A stretch of DNA of 64,000 bases from Dendrobium chrysotoxum (Eukaryota; Streptophyta; Magnoliopsida; Asparagales; Orchidaceae), in NCBI GenBank assembly GCA_019925795.1, contig CM034305.1:56222573-56286572 (forward strand). Reading direction: 5' to 3'. Numbering within the stretch: the first letter of the stretch is position 1; each line of letters opens with the position of its first letter. Below are positions 57,690 through 64,000 of the stretch, piece by piece. The position numbers and the translations under genes were made by a program. A model generated the notes under the pieces. It made no database searches, was not told where the DNA came from, and saw only the letters and a list, made by a program, of their open reading frames with translations.

Positions 57690-57845
57690 CATAATATATA
57701 TACAAGCTTGCGAGCTTCTTGTTGAGAAAGGGCTTACATCAAAGGATTTTAAGTGGAAGCTAATGAGAGGGTGTTCAATATATTTATAAGGCCTGAACAC
57801 CTAAACAAAGTTTGGTGTCACTCCTGTTTGATACTTCCCTCACAG
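57690..57845 (+). pseudogene. CACTA second ORF fragment
   Basis: 'atatatacaagcttgcgagcttcttgttg' type sequence and the following 150 bases match 48485-48650 (there 'atatatacaagcttgagacc'). The frame reads 'ACELLVEKGLTSKDFKW', then 'VFNIFIRPEHLNKV' in another frame and 'FGVTPV'-like text, consistent with the Ptta/En/Spm-type protein. It is a short scrap with frame breaks, cut off at the hAT-like left end at 57864. Confidence 0.65.
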
Positions 57846-57863
57846 CACCATCAAGGTTTGTAG

Positions 57864-58035
57864 TAGGGGTGTTAATTTGGGTCAACAGGTTGGGTTCGGG
57901 TCCAGCCCGAGTTGACTCAAGCATAAACGAGTTGACCCGAACCTGACACGATTACAAATTGATCGGGATTTTCAACACAAACTTGATTCGAGCAGGTTAC
58001 GGGTTGATCCGACCTGACCTACGAACCCGAAATAG
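57864..58035 (+). mobile_element. Left end of a hAT-type MITE related to 16159
   Basis: 'taggggtgttaat' then 'gggtcaacaggttgggttcggg' (in pieces), 'gacccgaacctgacacg' and 'cgaacccgaaatagg', the same terminal repeat and subterminal vocabulary as the MITE at 16159. The flanking 8 bases ('gtttgtag') are not repeated after the right end at 59206, so I cannot show that the two ends belong to one insertion. Confidence 0.65.
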
Positions 58036-58790
58036 GATTTAGGTTTCCTCCAGTGAGAGTGCTCTAGCACGAGTCACGAGTGCGGGGCATATGGGTGTGT
58101 TGAGCACGAGTCGGCGGCACCTCCAGTAAGGTTGCAAGTGGTATGTAAAATTTTAAGTTCTAATTCTGTTGTTTAATATTTATATATTAGCAATTAATAT
58201 TGTCTTGAAGTACTTGAGATGAGATTTCTTACCATTTAACTTACTGTATGCAAGTTTTAAGTTTTATTACTATTGCACTTATTTGCAAGCTAGAAATTTG
58301 GACCAAAGTGGGGATTGATGGTTAATTGTACAGATTTACACATTTGCAGTTTTTTTTTTATGTATATTTGTTTCTTTGTTTGCTACAGTTCTTATCTTCA
58401 ATATAACACATATGCTTATCCTTTGCCTATAACTTATTAGTTCAGCTCTCCTATCCCTGTCAAATAACCGGCATATTAGGTGTAATGTGCATATTGTAGT
58501 ATTACTATTCAATAATCACTAAAAAGATTTTCTATTCATTCTTTTCTTGGAACAGTGCATGCATCTCTCCTATGACCTCTGAGTTTATTTTGAAATTCTT
58601 ATCCAGCAATTGGACTTATGAGGACTAATTCATATGGCCCTTTCATTGAGGTCATGTTAAGTTATAGATTATTCATTAGCAAGATTTACATTGTGAAATT
58701 TTGAGAAGTCTATGTGATATTTAGTTGGAGAATATTTATTAGTTAATGATGATCGTAAAATGTTTGTAAAATGATTATTTTCCAAAAGTA
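58036..58790. other. Intergenic sequence, no gene seen
   Basis: AT-rich, no coding, RNA or repeat structure recognised. Confidence 0.5.
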
Positions 58791-58836
58791 AATTATTAAA
58801 AAAACTTATATAATTACTGGCGGTTTAAAAGGCTAT

Positions 58837-58955
58837 TATTCTGGAGCTTTAGCGGTAGTTTTAACTACCACTAATATGAAACATTCATGAGGATTGATAT
58901 CACCGCTATTGTTTTAGATTTGTGGCTTGTAAAACTGCCGCTAAAGCTCCAAGGC
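58837..58955. repeat. Imperfect inverted repeat around a hinge of about 75 bases
   Basis: 'ggagctttagcggtagtttt' (about 58837-58856) and 'aaaactgccgctaaagctcc' (about 58931-58952) are complementary apart from one position. 'tggcggtttaaaagg' and 'ggcttgtaaaactgcc' extend the symmetry. The vocabulary ('gcggttt', 'aactgccgc') resembles the CACTA-like termini at 49490-50660, so it may be a small foldback or a terminal scrap. Confidence 0.7.
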
Positions 58956-59059
58956 TTCGTTGTTGGTCGGCATCTTCGTGGCTATTCGACATCGCTCCTT
59001 TGACGATGTTCCCTTCCCATCAGATCGGAAGTTTTCGCTCGTTGATGTTCGGCTTCATT

Positions 59060-59206
59060 GTTGTTCGGGTTCGGGTCATTTTGGGTCATTTCCGGGTTTC
59101 CGGGTCAACCCGAACCCCACCGGGTTTTGCAAACAGGTTGGTTTTCTAGACCCGAATCCGAAATTTTTGAGTCGGGTTCGTGTCAGGTCCAATATTGACA
59201 CCTCTA
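59060..59206 (+). mobile_element. Right end of a hAT-type MITE related to 16159
   Basis: 'gttcgggttcgggtc', 'ccgggtcaacccgaacccc', 'gacccgaatccg' and finally 'aatattgacacctcta' (59191-59206), a slightly diverged version of the 16839 terminus. The left limit is uncertain. The plus-strand frames at 58922-59149 and 58960-59283 are by-products. Confidence 0.7.
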
Positions 59207-59216
59207 CTTACCGTTT

Positions 59217-59470
59217 AGGCTACGTCTACTTTGAAGGAATTGAAATGGTTAAAATGAAAAGGAAATGGATTCATAAATCATAAAGGGATTAAATTGAAGT
59301 AATAATTATATGGAAAATAAACACCTTGTATAAAATTATGAAGATAAATATGTTTGCATTCCCTCTATTTCTTTCTACACAAACAAAGCATGAATGAGGT
59401 TTTGCATTAGTCCTTATTTAGTTAAATATCCAATAATGCATGTTAATTGATTCTTACATGATTTATCAAA
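59217..59470 (+). repeat. Paralogous copy of kinase-locus 3' flank
   Basis: 'ctttgaaggaattgaaatgg' corresponds to about 20510, and 'tataaaattatgaagataaa' with 'ggttttgcattag' corresponds to about 20880-20980. It indicates that a second kinase copy once lay to the left, its coding part now lost or replaced by transposon scraps. Confidence 0.65.
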
Positions 59471-60643
59471 TTAGATGATAAGAAACATGTTGTAAATTAA
59501 TTAAAATTGATTGTAATTTCAAAATTCTAAAAATTATAATGAATCTTTCAGGCTAGGATTCTATTTTGTATTTTATTTTGCTAATTTTTTAATTATTCAT
59601 TCTGTTTCTATGAATTTATATCAAATTGGCATTAGAGTTTATCCAATTTTGGCCTGCAATGATTTAAAAGTTTGAGTATCCAAACAAAGGCTCTGCTTGC
59701 ATCCCAAGGAACTTACAAAGTTTTTGATGAAAGTTAAAAAGAGCCACAAAAAGGTTCTACATTCATTACTCTACGAATATTTTTTTTTTATTTTCATTTT
59801 TTAAAACAAATGAAATTATTTTCAAAAATATTCAAAACTTGTTAAATTCATGTGGTGCATGATTATGAGGTAGTGCCGAGCATGGGAAACTTGGTGATCT
59901 GATGTTGGTCAGAAGTCACTGGTTTTCTATTCTGAGTCTTGAGTACCCATGAGGGAACTTGTGAGTGAGCTGAGACAATCGATGGAATCAACTGTGGTTG
60001 ATGAGGATATGACGAGATGAGGGCCCTAAGTAGGTTCTTTCCTGTAATCAAGTTTGAATGGAGGGATGGTCACTCTATGAGAGAGCAAGTGACTGATAGT
60101 GGAGTCCAGATAGGTGGCAAGTGTGTAGTTGTTGATTTGAGAAGGAAATTTTAGGTCGCCCAGCATAGGGCGAGATCTCCAGTATGCTTGGGCGAGTGAT
60201 ACCTACTGATCTAATTGTGGCAAGTCTCCCTTTGACTTTTGGGTGAGAGCCACTCTAGATTACTTGAGCGAGTTTCTCCCATGGGGTCCCTTGAAGGGCG
60301 AGTTCCTCTGTTATGACCCCCTTGTTCCCAGCTAAGTAGAAGGCATATGCCAGTATACAATTTTCACAATTTGGGATAATGTGTATTCAAAATTTTCAAA
60401 TAAAAACTACCTTGTTCATTACCTACCACTTCGATCACCGACTCATATAATATTCAATAAAAATTAAAAAAATATTAATTGTATACCAAAAATATTTTAT
60501 TTTTTAAAATATAGATTAAATAAAAATAAAAATAAAAAAATAATACCGAAATAATAGAATAATCGATTGGAGATAGCTGACGGCGAGGTCAGTAGTTGTA
60601 GGGGGTGGCGATGATGGCCAGTGGTGGGTGGTCATAGTGGCAA

Positions 60644-60645
<2 letters not shown>
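59471..60645. other. Intergenic sequence, no gene seen
   Basis: No gene recognised. A short stretch near 60150-60300 repeats 'gggcgagat', 'gggcgagtg' and 'gggcgagtt', a vocabulary also seen at 24270-24490. The minus-strand frame 59863-60051 shows no motif. Confidence 0.5.

Positions 60646-60719
<74 letters not shown>
60646..60719. repeat. (AT)n microsatellite
   Basis: Uninterrupted AT dinucleotides from 60646 to 60719; produces an Ile/Tyr run in the minus-strand frame that crosses it. Confidence 0.97.
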
Positions 60720-60723
<4 letters not shown>

Positions 60724-61418
60724 GCTTCTGAAATTGCATTACAGTTGGATGTAAAACTACATAAAAGCTTTCATCTGATATGACCAAGTCATGGATATTG
60801 GATAAGGAAGTAGCCACAGGAATCATCCTTCTATTCTGTAGGGCCTGTAAGTTACTCTTATGCACATGAACTCTCTTAAGGAATAAAATTTCTTGCTTTA
60901 AAGCAGTCAAACTTGGCTGCTTGAAAAGTCAATGAAAAATAAAAAATTTGGGCCAATTAAAATTCAATAAAATTTAATATATAAATAGAAAACTAAAAAC
61001 ATTAATCTTATTAAAAATTTGTTAAATTTGACAAAGACCACAACCTTCATGATATTATACAACCATTCAATCATTTAAAGAGATGCAAAAGTCTGCACAC
61101 TTTAATGAGGGAAGACTAAGGGAAACCAGAAGTATGCACACTTTAATGAGGGAAGACTAAGGGAAACCAATAACATGCCATTGTCTTTCAAATTGTGTGC
61201 ATGTTTGATTTTCCTCTCTTACATGGAAAAGGAAGTTGCTCATCGTCTTGAGGAAGCCTCCATAACATTAGGTACCCTTTGCACCTGAGAGGTGATCCAG
61301 TTGAAAGTGGCGATTCTAATTTCGAACTCAACTGTAAAGGCAACAATATAATATTAGAGATCCAACGAAGCAAATATTATATCATACCGTGATTTTAAAA
61401 TCATGCTTGTTGATGTTA
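60720..61418 (+). pseudogene. LRK10-like kinase remnant: 5' flank and ectodomain exon
   Basis: Homologous to about 17800-18405 through the flank ('ataaaagctttcatc', 'ttctgtagggcctgtaagtt') and the first exon. From ATG 61175 it reads 'MPLSFKLCACLIFLSY', then, after a deletion relative to 18180-18200 and a frameshift, 'HLRGDPVESGDSNFELNCKG' and 'IILEIQRSKYY'. The Cys pair of the usual motif is partly replaced (VESG for AKCG). A 41-base near-tandem duplication ('agtctgcacactttaatgag' / 'agtatgcacactttaatgag') precedes the ATG. The gene is cut at 61418 by the poly-T (3' end) of an L1 element, so the kinase domain is absent. Confidence 0.8.
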
Positions 61419-61419
61419 G

Positions 61420-63720
61420 TTTTTTTTTTGAAAGAAAATGCAAATTGCATTAAAATAAAAAGCTATTGCAAACTAATTAAAGCAAATCTAAAGCATCACT
61501 TCCTCCTTTAAAAGTAACAAGAAAAAAGGAGGAATGTCTACATAACTAAGATCATCCCAAATAAAATTGCTAAACAGAGCAAAATTAGCACATAAATCGG
61601 CTAATTTATTACAACTTCTACTAGAAAAATTAAAGGAAACTTGGTTAAATTCTTTAAGAAAAGAAAGGTCTTCCTCCACCAATTGATTCTTCTTCAATTT
61701 CTTCAAAGAATTTTGAAGCAGTCTGATGATATTAACATTATCTCCTTCTATAATAATACCCTGAGCTTCGAACATCCATTTTTCAACAACATTCTTCAAA
61801 GCACGGACTGACATTAATTTCAATTGGGCTACATCCCAATGCAAGCATTTGAAACCAAAAGCAAGCAAGAATCTACCTCTATGATCTCTGAACACTCCAC
61901 CAATACCAGCCTTATTATTTTTCAACAGAAAAGCATCAATATTCACCCTTATCCATTCGGGTGGAGGGGGTGCCAAGAAAAAATTAGCTTACGCTGGTTA
62001 ACACCCCAGTTATCCGAATAGACATTAATACATGCTGATGCCGAAGCCAAAGACACCGTATTTGCAGCAATCTCCACAACACTGCCCTCCTTATCACCAT
62101 GCACCATTTTATTCCTACTCTTCCAAGAAAGAAACACAGCTGTACAATAAATATTTGCAATAAAGAATTGGTAACAGATAACCTTTTCAATCCATATCTA
62201 CAACTCATAAAGGTAGAGAACACCGGAACTTGATATCCCCATTTATTCAAAACTCTTATAATCTGCCTTATTTCATTACAATTCGCAGTCATATGGCCTA
62301 CATCCTCCACTGCCTTACATCCTCTCGAACACCCAAAATAATCAAGCATTCTTCAATGCATCAAGAAAGCATTCGAAGGAAGAACATCGTTAACAAGACG
62401 CCACTAGAACAATTCTACATGAGGCTTCAGGCGAAGCTTCTTCATCCATCTCCAGTAATCATTATCACCCACAATTTCCAATGACGCCTCCTGAGACAAA
62501 GCCGTAATGGTCTTCCCCGTATCTTTCATCTTTAGCTCCACTTGATCCATACAATCATCATTATAAATTGGAACTTGAATAATCAGTTCAATCAAATGCT
62601 TCCCAAAATAAGTTTCAAGTTGAGGTACCTTCCATAATCCATTTGAGATAAAGTTACTGAGGCCGTAACCCACATCTTCCAAATCAGCTACAAATATAGG
62701 CCACTTAGCGATACTTCTATCAAGTATCCACACATCATGAAGAATATTAATATAATAGCCATGAGAAACTTTCCACTTACAATAGGTCGGAGACAAGCCA
62801 CTCCACTCAGCAATATCTTCCAAGTACTAGAGCTTCCCTTCTTCACAACCGCATTCCAAATATCTGTGCCATACTTTGCAATTAGATTGCGATTCAGTAA
62901 AGAATTTGGATTTGCAATGAATTTCCAAGCAAATTTAGCACGAAGAGGTCCAACTTTAGCAACAGCAGAGAACATACCACGACCACCCTTATCTTTTGGT
63001 TTACATAGCAAATTCCAAGCAACATAATGCATACCTTGATTACCATCCTGTTTCTTCCATAAAAACCATCTACACATCTTATCAAACTCTTTCAATACTC
63101 TCAAAGGCACTAAAGAATGCGTTGACAAAAACACCAGAAGTGAAAGGAAAGCAGATTTCACAAGGATCATTCTTCCTTCCAAAGAAATAAATTTCTTTCC
63201 CCACGTATTCAATTTCTTCAATGCTACGTCCATCAGATTTTGAAAATCTGAGGCAACCAATCTCTTGAAATCAATCTTCACTCCGAGATAGCACATTTCA
63301 TTAACAATTCTGAAATTTAACAATTGTGAAATTGCTTTTCTTTCCTTTAATTTGACATATTTCCCAAACAAAATAACTAACTTATTCACATTCACCTTAT
63401 GGCCCGACCACCTGCAGTATTTATACAAAATATTCTTCACCTTCTTCATACTCTTGGTGCTAGCTTCTGAAAATGAGAATGTCATCTGCATAAAGTAAAT
63501 GAGTGATTTTGGGAGCATTTGGAGAAATTCTGATCTCCATATTACCACCCCTTTGAATAAAAGTATTAGATAACATTTGTGAACATAATATGAAGAGATA
63601 AGGGGACAAGGAACACCCTTTTCTAAACCCACTTCTTACCTCAATCCAATCCCAGTTCTTCCCATTGATTAAAATAGAGAATCTCGGTTCCATAACACAT
63701 TCTAAAACAAGTTCAGAAAA
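61420..63720 (-). mobile_element. L1-type LINE, 3' half
   Basis: The poly-T at 61420-61429 is the minus-strand poly-A tail, placed right where the kinase remnant is broken. Reading leftward, the element gives RT (63720 to about 62690), the RT-associated zinc-binding region (about 62823-61984) and RNase H (61976-61488). It is younger-looking than the L1 at 6358-10680: longer open frames and a recognisable tail. The right side is interrupted by an RTE tail at 63721, and the window ends before the L1 5' part could be seen. Confidence 0.9.
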
Positions 63721-63759
63721 CAACAACAACAACAACAACATCAAGCCTTTGTCCCACAA
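61488..63759 (-). pseudogene. L1 ORF2: RT and RNase H, broken
   Basis: RT motifs: 'FSILINGKNWDWIEVRSGFRKGCSLSPYLFILCSQML' region (near 63690-63560; seen in pieces) and 'HLLYADDILIF' (about 63480), with the catalytic YADD intact, then 'MCYLGVKIDFKRLV', 'WGKKFISLEGRMILVKSAFL', 'WFLWKKQDGNQGMHYVAW'. RNase H: 'WIRVNIDAFLLKNNKAGIGGV' (first Asp kept), 'QGIIIEGDNVNIIRLL' (Asp kept), 'SCNKLADLCANFAL' (last Asp kept), while the usual Glu of the second motif is not seen ('LKLMSVRALKN'). Frameshifts near 63470, 62690 and 62000 break the chain. The first residues of the 63460-63759 frame ('DKGLMLLLLLL') come from the RTE tail and not the L1. Confidence 0.9.
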
Positions 63760-64000
63760 CGTGGGGTCGGCAAAATGAATCCTTTTTATCCATTATGTCC
63801 GGTTCAAAGTCAAATTCTCATTTAAATCTAATAAAGAAAGATCATTTCTAATATTTTCTAACCAAGTCTTTTTAGGTCTACCTCTACCTTTCTTAACATA
63901 AGTCAAATCTAATACCTCTACTTTCCTAACTGGGTCATCGGAAGGCCGCCGTTTTATGTGACCAAACCATCTAAGGTGACTCTCTCTAATTTTATCCTCC
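63721..64000 (-). mobile_element. RTE-clade LINE tail inserted in the L1, partial
   Basis: On the plus strand it starts with (CAA)n and 'catcaagcctttgtcccac', the reverse complement of the RTE 3' end seen at 3800-3831. Minus-strand translation gives 'GRGRPKKTWLENIRNDLSLL', 'RLRWFGHIKRRPSDDP'-like text at the window edge and ends 'KRIHFADPT'. A TAA replaces the Gln codon in 'RTQW' (near 63799). It runs off the window. Same subfamily as 3437-3831 but in the opposite orientation. Confidence 0.92.

Overview
The window is nuclear DNA of a flowering plant. The support is: AT-rich intergenic sequence; decayed plant-type transposons of nearly every order (L1 and RTE LINEs, Ty3/gypsy and other LTR-type repeats, hAT, CACTA); intron-like structure inside two relics; and a broken receptor kinase of the LRK10-like family. 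That family and the abundant RTE LINEs fit a monocot, but I cannot fix the taxon. I see no intact protein-coding gene, no tRNA or rRNA gene and no CRISPR array.

Layout. 1-4353: a 2.9-kb tandem duplication of LTR-like sequence with a 30-bp minisatellite inside it; an RTE LINE tail sits in the second copy only. 4354-10680: unexplained AT-rich sequence with a 23-base poly-C run, then an L1-type LINE on the minus strand (ORF1, endonuclease start, RT C-terminus, RNase H). 10740-11835: a decayed Ty3/gypsy element with a tRNA-Met primer binding site. 13206-13920: the 3' end of a hAT transposase gene. 14520-15260: an LTR-like repeat rich in palindromic CGTAC motifs. 15347-25476 and 25977-36095: the same 10.1-kb segment twice, on either side of a gap of exactly 500 Ns. 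Each copy carries a 0.67-0.68-kb hAT-type MITE, an LTR fragment, a pseudogene of an LRK10-like receptor kinase and a pair of about 0.9-kb LTR-like direct repeats. 36836-37715: an RTE reverse transcriptase fragment. 37716-44568: a large non-coding repeat with a GC-rich hairpin region, about 1 kb of ATT-type microsatellite and a 168-bp triplicate. 45134-50697: nested CACTA remains. 50690-53465: direct repeats of a non-coding unit, including the empty site of the MITE. 53520-57660: two related LTR-like repeats. 57690-61418: CACTA and hAT scraps, then flank and first exon of another LRK10-like kinase. 61420-63720: 3' half of an L1 LINE, minus strand. 63721-64000: an RTE tail inserted into that L1.

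The most important point for a user is that the 10.1-kb 'duplication' has exactly the geometry of two contigs that overlap but were not merged: the left contig ends and the right contig begins inside the same sequence. It is more likely an assembly or haplotype artefact than a real tandem duplication. If so, the kinase pseudogene, the MITE and the LTR pair each exist once. The only host-gene signal is the LRK10-like family (two distinct loci, both broken), suggesting the edge of a decayed resistance-kinase cluster filled with transposons.
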